Shown: in pieces, positions 43,303 to 54,105 of the stretch
How the letters are laid out: every line of letters starts with the position of its first letter
How positions within the stretch are numbered: the first letter of the stretch is position 1
Assembly (NCBI GenBank): GCA_963746255.1
Contig: CAVVAJ010000009.1
Coordinates: forward strand, 992,001-1,056,000
Source of the DNA: DAOVXM01 sp963746255
GTDB lineage: Bacteria > Chloroflexota > Anaerolineae > Anaerolineales > UBA4823
Reading direction: 5' to 3'
DNA: 64,000 bases
Position numbers and translations under genes: made by a program
The notes under the pieces: generated by a model
Database searches by the model: none
What the model saw: only the letters and a program-made list of their open reading frames with translations
Told to the model about the DNA's origin: nothing

Positions 43303-44004
43303 TTAATCACCTCGTATCCGCGGCTGGGAAGCAAACCGGTATCCAACACCGTACACTGTCTCGACATATTGCGGGTCAGAATCATCAGGCTCGATTTTCG
43401 CTCTTAAATTGCGGACATGCACATCGATCGTCCTTTCGTAACCCTCAAAAGCTGAACCCTGCAGCCGTTCCAACAGCTCAAGACGTGAGAACGCCCTGCC
43501 AGGGGCAGCCATTAAGCTGGCTAGTATATCAAATTCAGAGGGGGTTAGATCTACTTGTTTCTCACCAACTATAACGACTCTGCCAACCCGGTCCAGCATG
43601 ATATCTGCAGTTCGCAAGATATCACGGTCAACTTTTTGTTTTTCAGCTCTTCTCAATACCGCTCGTATCCGGGCTGTCAATTCCCGCATGCTGAATGGTT
43701 TGGAAACATAATCATCCGCACCGAGTTCAAGGCCTAACACCTTGTCATTCTCTTCCATCTTGGCGGTCAAGATAATTGTTGGTGTTTCTGCTTCATGGCT
43801 GTACACTCGCATAAACTCATACCCACCCATCTCCGGCATCATTAAATCCAGCAAGATCAAATCGGGTTTTTCTGCTCGCGCCGTGAACAATCCCTGCTGC
43901 CCATCAGCTGCTGTAACTACTTCGAAACCCTCCTGCGAAAGATATTGTTTCAGCAGGGCTCGCAGCTCTTTTTTATCATCGATTACGAGTATTTTCTTTG
44001 TCAT
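43303..44004 (-). CDS. OmpR/PhoB-family response regulator
   Basis: 233 residues. Receiver domain starting ILVIDDKKELRALLKQYL, phospho-acceptor Asp in LILLDLMMPEMGG, Lys in VSKPFSMREL. C-terminal winged helix with DLTPSEFDILASLMAAPGRA and RTIDVHVRNLRAKIEPD. Transcription regulator partnered with the next gene's kinase. Weak ribosome site before ATG 44004. Confidence 0.93.
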   Translation of the reverse strand: MTKKILVIDDKKELRALLKQYLSQEGFEVVTAADGQQGLFTARAEKPDLILLDLMMPEMGGYEFMRVYSHEAETPTIILTAKMEENDKVLGLELGADDYVSKPFSMRELTARIRAVLRRAEKQKVDRDILRTADIMLDRVGRVVIVGEKQVDLTPSEFDILASLMAAPGRAFSRLELLERLQGSAFEGYERTIDVHVRNLRAKIEPDDSDPQYVETVYGVGYRFASQPRIRGD

Positions 44005-44114
44005 TAGAGTTCAATCACCAGTACTCCGAGATGGTTTTTCAATAATATCTATTGTATGTTAAGCGCTTGCTCCTGTGAATATCGTAATACCTGATTTTCG
44101 CAGAAACTGAAACC

Positions 44115-44150
44115 CAAGCGGGAGCGCAGCGTAATGCTGCGCTCCACTTG
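44115..44150 (-). terminator. Strong hairpin after the 44183 gene
   Basis: GGAGCGCAGC-GTAAT-GCTGCGCTCC with flanking CAAG/CTTG pairs. No T run follows on either strand, so termination would be weak; an attenuator or mRNA-end role is possible. Confidence 0.45.
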
Positions 44151-44182
44151 ATTTGGTTAGCTGGTCCAACCTCCTTTAGTCT

Positions 44183-45025
44183 TTATAAAGAAGTGGTATC
44201 GGTGCTGCTGGGAGCATTGAAGCGAGGCATCCATTGCTTGCCATCTGGCGGCGGTACCATACCACCATGCCCGCCACGGCCCTTGAAGAAGGGCGTGTTA
44301 CCTTGCGCACAAAACGGACCTTCCAGGATTTGATCGGCTTGATCCTGAGTGATAACCCCGGCTTCTACCGCACTTTGGATAGCTTCTTGTAATGCAACCT
44401 GCCGTGCTTCTTGGAATTGTTCAACGGACATTCCGGTCACGTCTTCAAACAGCGCTTGCGGATCGATGTAGTCCTTGAGCGCCTGCATGGCGATCATCAT
44501 ATCTGCCTGTTCTTGGGTGATGCTGCCCTGTTCAACGGCTTCGGCCACAGAAGCGCTCTGAGCGTCCGCAAATGCTGACTGGAGTTCCTCAACGCTGACG
44601 CCTAAGGCATCAGCTAAGAATGTCATGTAATCACTACCTTCAGCAAATCCCATTCGTCCACCCAGCATGCCAAAGCGGCCATTTATACCGCGGGCAAGCA
44701 GCGCGTCAGCCTGTTCTTGTGTGAGCAGCCCTTCCGCAACCGCGTTCTCTAGTGCAGCTTTACCGGCTTCATCGACAGCGTCTTGTAGCTCTTCAGCGCT
44801 GATTCCCAATGCATCAAGCAGGAATTCATTATCCAATCTTACGGGTGGGTTGACGGGGAATCCCCTTCCACCACGGTGCCCGAAGAAATCAGGAGCTTCT
44901 GCATCAGGTGCAGTATCCTGCGCCCAGGCATTGCTTGTATAACTAAAAGCGAATACCGACGCCAATACTACAACCACTAAACCACCACCTACGATAAGGG
45001 AAATCCACTTACTATTTTTGTTCAT
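44183..45025 (-). CDS. Exported three-repeat protein (DUF2680-like repeats)
   Basis: About 280 residues. N-terminal membrane or signal helix with cleavage-like AWAQ. Then three repeats of a helical unit LG-x-S-x-EELQ...A...A(V/I)E-x-G-x-(I/L)T-Q-(E/D)-QAD-x-(L/I), beginning at about residues 70, 145 and 200. A Gly/His-rich segment (HRGGRG, KGRGGHGGM) flanks the repeats. No enzyme motif. The repeat is common in secreted proteins of Chloroflexota and Firmicutes; function unknown. ATG 45025 follows AAGGAG. Adjacent to the two-component genes on the same strand but 150 bases away. Confidence 0.72.
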   Translation of the reverse strand: MNKNSKWISLIVGGGLVVVVLASVFAFSYTSNAWAQDTAPDAEAPDFFGHRGGRGFPVNPPVRLDNEFLLDALGISAEELQDAVDEAGKAALENAVAEGLLTQEQADALLARGINGRFGMLGGRMGFAEGSDYMTFLADALGVSVEELQSAFADAQSASVAEAVEQGSITQEQADMMIAMQALKDYIDPQALFEDVTGMSVEQFQEARQVALQEAIQSAVEAGVITQDQADQILEGPFCAQGNTPFFKGRGGHGGMVPPPDGKQWMPRFNAPSSTDTTSL

Positions 45026-45291
45026 ATACTTCTCCTTTACTAAATGTGACATGAAATCCGACTGTCGGTCGAATTGGATCCGATAAAATGATATCAAGCA
45101 GATATTTAGAAATTATGAAGAACTGATTTGGATATGATTTAGATTGTCCGAGCCCCCTTATCTGGAAATGCCTGTCGATTACTAAACATTTACGGCTGAT
45201 TTGAATCTTAAAATTACGTAAAGTCATGACTAGATAAGACCATGGAACCCTATTTTGCTGGCTCTCACCACTATCCCACTGCAATGGAATC

Positions 45292-45319
45292 AAAAACCGG
45301 CGCTGTTTTGCCGGTTTTT
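45292..45319. terminator. Bidirectional hairpin terminator
   Basis: AAAAACCGGC-GCTGTTTT-GCCGGTTTTT, perfect 10-bp stem with T runs on both strands; serves the minus-strand lipoprotein gene ending at 45344. Confidence 0.88.
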
Positions 45320-45343
45320 GTAAGCTGGCTATCCGATAGCAAT

Positions 45344-46120
45344 TTACGGTTGCAAGATCGCGAAATAGTTATACAGTACGCGGACCCCGCCCTCCAACCC
45401 TGTCCCAGCGATTAGTCCGATCACACCTTCATCAAATGAACCATCCTGGATCTCGAGCAATTTCTGGTCATTGATAAATAACGTCAAGGTCTGATCAATA
45501 CAGTCACCTCGCACAGCGTTGGCAGCTCCCTGAAGTAGGACATCACCCGTTTCATCTCGCCCTTCCTGGATGGTGCTGAAGGTCCCGTTCTCCATCTTGG
45601 CGATGCTGTATAACCCGCTGTTGCTGGCCAAAAATGCATAGTAGTTGTTCGCATCAAGGAACCGGCAGACTACACCATAATACCCGTCCTCTGGCCCTGC
45701 GATCTGCGTGCCTTCTGTCTGCAAACGGACATTATCAACATCCAGACTGCGCACGCTGTGCACTTGGGCACTAGGTACATTTACGTAGATGAAGTAGCCC
45801 CCTTCAATCCATTCATACCCGTAGCGATCGTTTTTCTCAGTGATCCAGCCTGTTTCCGTTTCGAAATCATCCACGAATAGCGCCGCGGGGATTTCTTCCT
45901 TGGGCAAGTTTGTTGGGCTAGGTACTGGTGTTGGGGTTGGTGCTTGGGTCGGGGTTGGTGGAACAGCGGTTGGTGGTGCCGCCTTCGTGATGTCCGCGAC
46001 AACAGTTTGCGCTGCAGCAGTTGAGATCGCACTCGCATCCTGAGTTGCGGTCTTGGGTGTACATGCCCCCAAGAATAATACAACCAGCAGTAACCCACTA
46101 ATCGTCAGTCTTGCTTTCAT
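45344..46120 (-). CDS. Lipoprotein with LamG/concanavalin-like domain
   Basis: 258 residues. Lipobox FLGAC, then a Thr/Pro-rich linker (PPTPTQAPTPTPVPSPT) at about 50-70, then a beta-rich domain from DDFETETGW to YNYFAIL resembling sugar-binding or concanavalin-like folds. Likely a surface-displayed binding module; no catalytic residue pattern. A structurally similar protein is encoded next upstream. GGGAGG lies before ATG 46120. Confidence 0.7.
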   Translation of the reverse strand: MKARLTISGLLLVVLFLGACTPKTATQDASAISTAAAQTVVADITKAAPPTAVPPTPTQAPTPTPVPSPTNLPKEEIPAALFVDDFETETGWITEKNDRYGYEWIEGGYFIYVNVPSAQVHSVRSLDVDNVRLQTEGTQIAGPEDGYYGVVCRFLDANNYYAFLASNSGLYSIAKMENGTFSTIQEGRDETGDVLLQGAANAVRGDCIDQTLTLFINDQKLLEIQDGSFDEGVIGLIAGTGLEGGVRVLYNYFAILQP

Positions 46121-46271
46121 TTCACACCTCCCCGGAGGTACTGATAAACAAAGTGTTCAAATTTTTTATCAGGCACGTCAACGTGCCTTGGGAGTATCCA
46201 CCCATAATCTTATCACACGCATAAAAGATCTCGCCTTGAAAATCGTTGCAGTAAACGTTTATAACTAAAAT

Positions 46272-46301
46272 CGGGATGCCCAACAGATGATAGGCATCCC
46301 G
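46272..46301 (-). terminator. Terminator after the 46326 gene
   Basis: CGGGATGCC-(12)-GGCATCCCG, perfect nine-pair stem; on the minus strand followed by ATTTTAG. Confidence 0.75.
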
Positions 46302-46325
46302 ATTCAAATTCCATTTGGTTGCGAT

Positions 46326-47225
46326 CTAGTTCAAGTTCCAGTAAGCGATTTCGTCATACTCAATAGTGAAATCGATTGTCTCCGCTGCACCGATGAAATA
46401 ACCGAATAATCCAGATTCGGTGAATTGGTCATCCTCGACTTCATCGACAAGGTAGCCGTTTATATATAATCCGTAGCGGTCACTATTCGCCATCACGCCG
46501 ATCCGGTTGACCTGGTTAGGCCCAACATTGATGTAATCACTCGGTTCAAAATCTACCAACCAGTCCCACTTTTTCTCCTCTGGGTCCCAGCGTGCCATCG
46601 CATAGCGCCCATCACAGGTGTAGCCAAACAGATAGCCTTGTGATGGATCAGGGGCACGGAAGATCATCCCATAGCGGTCTGCTTTTGAGCACTCATCGGT
46701 CGTGCGAGCGATCGTTTCGAGATAAAAATCAGCGATCCGCGGCCAGGTGACTTCCCAGCAAGTTGCTGAGGGCGCCGTTTTGCTGTTCATAATAAATTTC
46801 CCATTTTCGATCTGCGTTTGGAAGCAAGGGTCGTCAAACAGCGTCCAATTGGAAGCGCTGTTAAATTCATCTTTCCAGGTGGGCGGTCCTAATACCTGGC
46901 GTGGGTCATCTGTGCTCATCGTAACTGATGGTGAGGGGAAGGGGGTGCGCGTCGGGGTCGCGCTCGGCACAACGGTCGCGGTCCGAGTTGGGAACGGGGT
47001 ATACGTGTTTGGCGATACTGGTGTGTTAACCGGTGTATTCGTGGGTGGATTCAGGGTCTCATATGCCGATAGGGTTGCCGCCACCACCGTATCAACGTTT
47101 GGCAGCGGTTCAACTGTTTGTGGTTGGAGAACCAGTGAATAAACCAGCACGAAACCAATCAAACATGCAATGATTACCACCAACCCGCCGACGATCCACC
47201 ACAATGTCCGATTTGTGATTTCCAT
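46326..47225 (-). CDS. Membrane-anchored protein with LamG/concanavalin-like domain
   Basis: 299 residues. One N-terminal helix (IVGGLVVIIACLIGFVLVY), a Thr/Pro-rich linker (about 60-105), then a beta-rich domain (WKDEFNSASNWTLFDD ... IEYDEIAYWN) with the same plan as the 45344 protein but four extra Cys. Probably exposed on the outer surface, with carbohydrate or protein binding possible. GAGAGGAG lies before the ATG. Confidence 0.7.
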   Translation of the reverse strand: MEITNRTLWWIVGGLVVIIACLIGFVLVYSLVLQPQTVEPLPNVDTVVAATLSAYETLNPPTNTPVNTPVSPNTYTPFPTRTATVVPSATPTRTPFPSPSVTMSTDDPRQVLGPPTWKDEFNSASNWTLFDDPCFQTQIENGKFIMNSKTAPSATCWEVTWPRIADFYLETIARTTDECSKADRYGMIFRAPDPSQGYLFGYTCDGRYAMARWDPEEKKWDWLVDFEPSDYINVGPNQVNRIGVMANSDRYGLYINGYLVDEVEDDQFTESGLFGYFIGAAETIDFTIEYDEIAYWNLN

Positions 47226-47311
47226 GGTGCTTCTCCTCTCAAACTTTGCTCATTGTGCTCGAAGTATTAAATAAACTATAGCATATTTTGCGCTAATATA
47301 GCTTACAAATT

Positions 47312-47326
47312 GCCCTTTATTAGGGC
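47312..47326 (-). terminator. Small hairpin after the UbiB-like gene
   Basis: GCCCT-TTATT-AGGGC, followed on the minus strand by AATTTG. Weak. Confidence 0.35.
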
Positions 47327-47363
47327 ATGGACTATGCCAACAGGGTGTTGATATGTTCTAAGC

Positions 47364-49049
47364 CTAACGGCGGCGGCGCCTTCTGCTAGACCGGAATATA
47401 CTCCACAGAAGCCACATCCCTGCTGCAAAAAGGACAAAAAATGTGATGATGATGACCCATGTTACAAACGGCCATGGCCAGGTGGAGAAGTCCAAGCGGG
47501 GGATCAAAAACGCCAAGGCAACGATCAGCGCAGCAATAATTACGGCGAAAATGACCCGGTTAGCGATGATATCGATCTCGTTGATCGCCTCACGCAGTTC
47601 GGGTACTTCAACTACCACACCTAAATCGCCGCGTTCCATTTGGTCCAATATACGGTTGGCGTGTCGTGGAAACCCGGAAACTAAATCGTTCCAGTCCGTG
47701 ACCCGTTTGAGCAGCTCCGGACCCCATGCGCTTGGCAGCAAGGTTTGCCGGAATAGGTGTTTTAAATATGGTTGGGAGGTTTCAAAAATGTCAAATTCAG
47801 GGTCTAACCCCAATCCCACTCCCTGCATAACAGCGACGGTCTTCATCAGCAACCAGTAATCGCTTGGTATCTGCAGCTTGTGGCGGTAGATGATCGGCTC
47901 TAATCCATCCAGCAACTCTTTTATATCAATCTCGTTGATCGGTAGGCCATAATATTGGATTAACAAACGTTTCAATTCGCGTTGCAGGGCAACGCGGTCA
48001 ACACGGTAATCCACGATCCCCATGCGCATCAATTGATCTACGATCCCCTCGATATCAACCTGAATGACGTTGACAAATAAACGCCCGAGATTGTAGCGAT
48101 CACTTGGTTCCAATCGACCAACAATTCCGAAATCCAGAACCCCCAATACCCCACCCGGCATAATTAAGAAGTTGCCCGGATGCGGATCAGCATGAAAAAA
48201 TCCATCTTCTAACACTTCTTGGAGAATGAAATTGGCCGCCCGCGTGGCTAGTTCGTGGCGATCGTAACCTGCTGCTTCCAAAGCGGGGATATCTGAGATC
48301 TTGGTCCCATAGATCCGTTCTAAGACAATTATGCGTTGCGATGTGTATTCCCAGAAAACCTGAGGTACATACAGGTAATCTTCCTTTTTGAAATTTACCC
48401 GGAAGAGATCGGCGTTGCGACCTTCGCGGCGGAAATCCAATTCTCCTTGTAAAGATGCGGCGAACTCTTCTGCCAACCCTACCGGGTCAAAGCGATCAGC
48501 CATGGTAGTAGTGGATTGGACCAACTGCGCCAGGTCATACAGGATATCCAGGTCAAGCGCGATCACTTTGTCAATACCAGGGCGCTGAATTTTTACTACC
48601 ACTTCGCGGCCATCAAATAAGACTGCTGAGTGGACCTGGGCGATTGAGGCCGAAGCGAGCGGTGTGGGGTCAATACTGGCAAATAGCTCGTGGATCGGTT
48701 TGCCTAAATCTGTCTCAATTACCGCCCTTGCTTCTTCCCATGGAGCCGGTGCTACCTGGTCCTGCAGATAAACTAATTCGTCCAAATAATCAGGCGGGAG
48801 CAAATCTGCCCGGGTTGACAGTATCTGTCCCAACTTGACAAAGGTCGGACCTAGCTCTTCCATGGCCAGCCGAACCCGCCGAGCTGTTGACAACTCATCT
48901 TCCACCGAAGGTTGGTGGCGAAAGACCCGCCGTGGCAGATTGAGGCGCTCGCTGATACCCAGTTGGCGTAATACCGCACCAAAACCGTAGTCGGCTAAGA
49001 TCTCAACGATTTGGCGGTAGCGCCGGAGATGTCTTGGACGTAAACGCAT
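47364..49049 (-). CDS. ABC1/UbiB-family atypical kinase
   Basis: 561 residues. The family's KxGQ motif is present (VKLGQILSTRADLLPPDYL), with the Ala-rich ASASIAQVHSA loop, VVKIQRPG Lys, GFFHADPHPGNFL catalytic loop and LDFGIVGRL. Two C-terminal membrane helices precede a basic RSSRRRRRR tail. Members support quinone or isoprenoid lipid metabolism; the exact role in this organism is unknown. Monocistronic. Confidence 0.9.
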   Translation of the reverse strand: MRLRPRHLRRYRQIVEILADYGFGAVLRQLGISERLNLPRRVFRHQPSVEDELSTARRVRLAMEELGPTFVKLGQILSTRADLLPPDYLDELVYLQDQVAPAPWEEARAVIETDLGKPIHELFASIDPTPLASASIAQVHSAVLFDGREVVVKIQRPGIDKVIALDLDILYDLAQLVQSTTTMADRFDPVGLAEEFAASLQGELDFRREGRNADLFRVNFKKEDYLYVPQVFWEYTSQRIIVLERIYGTKISDIPALEAAGYDRHELATRAANFILQEVLEDGFFHADPHPGNFLIMPGGVLGVLDFGIVGRLEPSDRYNLGRLFVNVIQVDIEGIVDQLMRMGIVDYRVDRVALQRELKRLLIQYYGLPINEIDIKELLDGLEPIIYRHKLQIPSDYWLLMKTVAVMQGVGLGLDPEFDIFETSQPYLKHLFRQTLLPSAWGPELLKRVTDWNDLVSGFPRHANRILDQMERGDLGVVVEVPELREAINEIDIIANRVIFAVIIAALIVALAFLIPRLDFSTWPWPFVTWVIIITFFVLFAAGMWLLWSIFRSSRRRRRR

Positions 49050-49207
49050 TGTTCACCAGTGTATAGTTAGCAGGCTCTCTTTAAACGGGCTGGCTATGAT
49101 TTTTTTATATCGTCCCATCGCACTCGCCGCCTACAGTATACATCATCATAGAACGGAATCGCTTGGTGGGAATTGAGCCTACACTCATAAGGTACCGAAC
49201 GCTCAGG

Positions 49208-51926
49208 CTACAGGTTTCTGCGCCGGGCAATCCATTTATATGCCTCAATGACAAGAAAGACCACCGCACTGGATGCCAAGCAAATTAGCATATCGAATTG
49301 GCTGAGCGGTTGGGTGGAGAAAATACCCTGCAAAAAAGGTATATAGATGAGTGCCAGCTGTAACCCGAAACCTAGCAGAACCGCACCGACCATCAATGGG
49401 TTTGAAAAGACCCCGATAGTGAATAAGGAATCACGGCTCGAGCGGGTCGCTAAGGCATTGCCCATCTGGGATAAAGACCAGTACTGTGAAGACCATCGTC
49501 TGCCAGGGGCTGTTGGGATCGATCCGCCAGTAAATCCAGCCCACCGCCAAAGAGACAATGCCCATCAGAATGCCAATCAAGATGATCTGCGCTCCGATAC
49601 CGCGGCTGAAGACACTTTCTTTGGGGTGAAATGGCTTACGGGTCATGATCCCACGCTCGCCTTTTTCCTCTGCCAATGCTAGCCCTGGCAGACCATCAGT
49701 AATCAAGTTAACCCATAAAATTTGCAGCGGCAGTAACGGCAGCGGCATCCCCACCAGCGGTCCGATTAACATGAGGAACAGCTCGCCGGTATTGCTCGAG
49801 AGCGTATATTTAATAAACTTGCGGATGTTATCGAAGATGATACGCCCTTGTTCAATTGCCGCCACAATTGTAGTAAAATTATCATCCAGCAAAATCATGT
49901 CAGCGGCTTCTTTCGAAACATCCGTACCCGTAATGCCCATCGCGACGCCGATATCAGCCCTCTTCAACGCGGGTGCATCGTTGACCCCATCCCCAGTCAT
50001 CGCGACAATCTCACCCTGTCCTTGCAGCGCTTCGACGATATTCAATTTGTGCTCGGGTGCCACCCGTGCGTAAACCGAGACATCCCCCACCCGCTTGCTG
50101 AGATCAGCGGCGGACATTTCAGCCAGGTCCTGACCGGTGATGTAATTATCGTTCTCGGCGATATCTAGGGTTTTGGCGATTTGCACTGCGGTCAGTGGGT
50201 GATCACCAGTGATCATGATCGGGCGAATACCAGCACTTTTGGCGCGGTCAACAGAATGCTTGACTTCAGGGCGCGGCGGGTCCATCATAGCAATCATGCC
50301 CACAAACACCGCTTCTCTTTCAAGTAGATCGTCTTCTTCGGGTATGTTCGAAGTCTCACAGATCCGGAACGCCACGCCAAGCACGCGCTGCCCCTGCTTT
50401 GCAAAGCGTTCATTCGTCTCCAGGATGCGATGGTGCAGTTCGTCATCCATCGGTACAATTTCGTTGTTCACCAAAACTTCAGAAGTCATCCCCAGCAAGC
50501 TGTCAACAGCTCCTTTCGAGAGCATCACATACGGGGCATCCCGCCATGGCAGGTCTGATTCGCGCAGCTCGGTGCTCACTTTATGGACTGTCGTCATCCT
50601 CTTTCGCTCGGAGGTAAACGGCACTTCTGCGATGCGCGGCCACTCGGCTTCCAGTTCTTCCTTGTCATAACCCAGCTGCAGAGCGGCTAATACCAAAGCA
50701 CCTTCGGTTGGATCGCCCAACGCGCGTATCTCGCCGCTCGGGTCCTTTTCCAGCATCGCATCGTTGCACAGCGCACCTGCGCGAACGAGTACGCTTAACG
50801 CATTTAACGTCGGGTGGGTATCTGTTGCATCCAACCGAGCCCGCAGTAAACTATCTTTTCGCTCAACCAAGGTTGGCAGATCCTCGGTGTTCCCTGCCAC
50901 GTCCAGTATAGTGACTGTCATCCGGTTCTCGGTTAATGTGCCGGTTTTATCCGAGCAGATCACCGTGATCGAACCCAATGTCTCAACCGCCGGCAGGTTG
51001 CGGATGAGCGCATTACGCTTCAGTAAGCGTTGCGCGCCCATCGCGAGAGTGATTGTCACTACTGCAGGAAGGGATTCAGGGATTGCGGCAACTGCCAAGC
51101 TTACGCCGGTGAGGAAGATGACCTCAAACTCGCCTCCGCGAATTAAACCCAAAACCACTACTAAAACGATAATCACCAGCGCTACCCAGGCTAAGATTTT
51201 ACCTAGATGATCCAAACGACGCTGCAGCGGGGTTTGATCGTCCTGTACTCCCTGGATCAGATCCGCAATATTGCCTAGTTCAGTCTGCATCCCGGTTGCT
51301 GTCACTATCCCCGACCCCCGCCCGTACGTGACAATTGTCCCCATGAAGATCATATTACGCTGGTCACCGATCTGCAGGGTTTCCCCTTCAATCGCTATAT
51401 TTTTCTTAGATACCGGCTGCGACTCGCCTGTCAGAGCTGCTTCTTGTGTTTTCAAACCAACTGCTTCGAGGACCCGGCAATCTGCAGGCACCAGGTTGCC
51501 TGCTTCGAGCAGTACAATGTCTCCCGGTACTAGATCGATCGAAGATATCTCCTGTACCCGCCCATCCCGCCGGATACGCACTGTTGGTACAGACATTTTC
51601 TTCAAAGCCGCCATTGCTTGTTCGGCACGGTACTCCTGGATGAAACCCAAAATTGCATTAAGAACAACAATCGCCAGGATAACGACTACTTCGACATACT
51701 CGCCAAGGATTCCGGAAACGATCGCGGCGATGATCAAAATGATCACCATAATTTCTTTGAATTGTTCAAATAGGATGCGCCATGGTGATTTTGTTCCGCG
51801 TTCAACAAGCTCATTCGCCCCGTATTTATCTTGCCGCCGGACAGCTTCTTCCGTACTTAACCCATTACTTAGATCCGCGTCTAGTTTTTCGGCAGTTTCA
51901 TCGATTGTGAAGCTGTACCATTCCAT
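49208..51926 (-). pseudogene. P-type (SERCA/PMR1-like) cation ATPase with a +1 frameshift near the C-terminus
   Basis: About 905 residues if one T is removed from TTT at 49473-49475. The main frame has LTGESQP, SDKTGTLTENRM (phospho-Asp), MITGDHPLTA and MTGDGVNDAPALKRADIG, and ends early after VLVFIPDGQCLSDPLEP. The next frame continues correctly with LSQMGNALATRSSRDSLF and the last three helices. All catalytic motifs lie before the break, so the truncated form would lack helices 8-10. Ca2+ is the likely substrate from family resemblance. Either a recent mutation or a homopolymer sequence error. Confidence 0.85.
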
Positions 51927-52011
51927 TATATTTTCCTCAAGAGAAAAGTTAGAGCAGTTACATTCACAGCAGCTAAAGAGTTCCTATAACACATATCCTA
52001 ATCTAGTGGGC

Positions 52012-54105
52012 TCACTTTCGATTACGCTTTCTTAAATCGGCAACTAGCACGATAACCGACCGCGGGCGCGCCAGATACTGGTCCCTACGAACTGCTGGTG
52101 CTGATTCCCAGGAACAGAAATCTTCAGGCGGTTCTAAGTATGTATCAATTATTCGGCGCCATACACCTTCACCGTTAATCGGAATCATCGGCAGCTCAAA
52201 CGGCAGCGCTTCCCAATATGCATTCAAAATTACATAAAAAAGCTCCAGCCGCCCCCTCACGGAGAAGGCTATGCTGTGTGAATTTAATCCTAGGTCTGGC
52301 TTGTTCAGCACCACCCCATGCCACTGGATTTGTGCCTGGCGGAGGAGCTGCGTCAGGCTAATTCCATGATCATATTTGAAGATGTCAAGAGTTAGACGTA
52401 ATCTTATCAGCCGTTTCACAAACCGGTGAAAATCAGCGTGTTTCTCCAAGAGGCTCCAATCAAACCACGAAGTCTCGCTGTCCTGACAGTATGCATTGTT
52501 ATTACCAGCCTGTGTCCGGCGGACTTCATCCCCCATGAGCAGCATCGGCACTCCCAGCGCCATAAGGTTGATCGCCAGGAAGTTCTTGATTTGCCGTCGG
52601 CGCACTTTTTCGACACGCTCATCCAGCGTTGGACCTTCAATGCCATAATTCCAGCTCAAATTATGGTCGCTGCCATCGTGGTTATTTTCTTTATTTGCCA
52701 AGTTATGCTTGACATTGAACGACACCAGATCATTCAACGTAAACCCGTCGTGGCAGGTAACAAAATTGATACTTTGCTCGGGTTCCCGCTCTTGATGGCC
52801 ATACAGGTCAGGGCTGGCCACAATGCGCTCTGCAACCTGCGAGACTGTACCATCATCCCCGCGCAAGAAAGCCCTGATATCATCTCGGAACTGACCGTTC
52901 CATTCTTTCCAACGGTAGCCGATAAATTTGCCAACCTGGTAGAGCCCGGCTGCATCCCAAGCTTCAGCGATTAGCTTAGTGCCTGCCAGTACTGGGTCGC
53001 TTTCGATTTCCCATAAGACGGGGGGGTTAGCAACTGGTTTGCCCTCCACATCGCGCGCCAGGATCGATGCTAGGTCAAACCGGAACCCATCTACATGCAT
53101 TTCCTCGACCCAGTAATGCAGGCTGTCAAGGATCAACCGCCGTACTACGGAGTGATTTGCTTTTAATGTATTCCCCGTCCCGCTGTAATTTGCGTATTCG
53201 GCTTTATCCTCTTCCAGCAGATAGTAGACACTATTCTCTAGGCCTTTATAGCAAAACGTCGGTCCATCTTCTTCGCCTTCAGCAGTATGGTTGTAAACCA
53301 CATCCAAGATCACTTCGATCCCGGCTTTATGCAGCGCTTTCACCATATCCCGGAACTCGTTCATCGCACCAAGAGGCTCTTTTATTGAACAGTACCCACA
53401 ATGCGGAGCAAAAAACGAGATGGGATTGTAGCCCCAATAATTGGTCAGTCCCTCCGGCGCTTCCTGTACATCAAACTGAAATACCGGCAGCAGCTCAACT
53501 GCAGTTATTCCCAAATCCTGTAAATATGGGATCTTCTCAATTAAGCCCCGATATGTCCCGCGCAGCTCTGGTGCAATCCCAGAGTTTGGATGCTTTGTGA
53601 AACCGCCGACGTGCATCTCGTAAATTACAGTCTTGGAGAATGGTTGCTTCAGTGGTTGATCCCCTTCCCAATCGTAATTACTAAGATCAGCAATCACACT
53701 TTTCATTGCCATCCCCAAACTTGCTTCCCCGTGGGCAATTGCTGAACGATCATAGTTGGGTGGTACAGCAACGGCACGCGCATACGGGTCTAGCAGCAAT
53801 TTATCACTATCGAAACGATGTCCCTTTTCGGGGGCATAAGGTCCCTGAACTCGGTAGCCATATATTTGACCGGGTTTCACACCTGGAACAAACGCATGCC
53901 AGTAGTGAGCCGTCCGATTCATATTCATATTGAATGGGAGAATACATGCGGGTCTGTCCGAATCGACCGAATCAAAAAAAAGCAGCTCAACAGCTGTACT
54001 GCTCTTGCTGTAGATGCTGAAATTTACTCCTTCAGAAGATAATGACGCTCCTAAAGGGAAGCTTGACCCGCTTTCAGTTATGTACTTGTTCTTCGATCCG
54101 CTCAT
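52012..54105 (-). CDS. glgX: Glycogen debranching enzyme
   Basis: Hydrolyses alpha-1,6 branches of glycogen after phosphorylase trimming. 697 residues, usual length. CBM48 domain (PLGASLSSEGVNFSIYSKS), then GH13 with VYNHTAEG, DGFRFDLASILARD (nucleophile Asp), IAEAWDAAG (acid Glu) and NFVTCHDGFTLNDL (His-Asp). NLSWNYGIEGPT is typical of isoamylase/GlgX. Its ATG overlaps the stop of the 54102 gene (ATGA on the minus strand), so they are coupled. Confidence 0.94.
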   Translation of the reverse strand: MSGSKNKYITESGSSFPLGASLSSEGVNFSIYSKSSTAVELLFFDSVDSDRPACILPFNMNMNRTAHYWHAFVPGVKPGQIYGYRVQGPYAPEKGHRFDSDKLLLDPYARAVAVPPNYDRSAIAHGEASLGMAMKSVIADLSNYDWEGDQPLKQPFSKTVIYEMHVGGFTKHPNSGIAPELRGTYRGLIEKIPYLQDLGITAVELLPVFQFDVQEAPEGLTNYWGYNPISFFAPHCGYCSIKEPLGAMNEFRDMVKALHKAGIEVILDVVYNHTAEGEEDGPTFCYKGLENSVYYLLEEDKAEYANYSGTGNTLKANHSVVRRLILDSLHYWVEEMHVDGFRFDLASILARDVEGKPVANPPVLWEIESDPVLAGTKLIAEAWDAAGLYQVGKFIGYRWKEWNGQFRDDIRAFLRGDDGTVSQVAERIVASPDLYGHQEREPEQSINFVTCHDGFTLNDLVSFNVKHNLANKENNHDGSDHNLSWNYGIEGPTLDERVEKVRRRQIKNFLAINLMALGVPMLLMGDEVRRTQAGNNNAYCQDSETSWFDWSLLEKHADFHRFVKRLIRLRLTLDIFKYDHGISLTQLLRQAQIQWHGVVLNKPDLGLNSHSIAFSVRGRLELFYVILNAYWEALPFELPMIPINGEGVWRRIIDTYLEPPEDFCSWESAPAVRRDQYLARPRSVIVLVADLRKRNRK

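Noticed and set aside
17862..51926. All frameshifts as programmed frameshifting.
   Set aside because: No slippery heptamer with downstream structure was seen at the breaks, and degV has three separate shifts.
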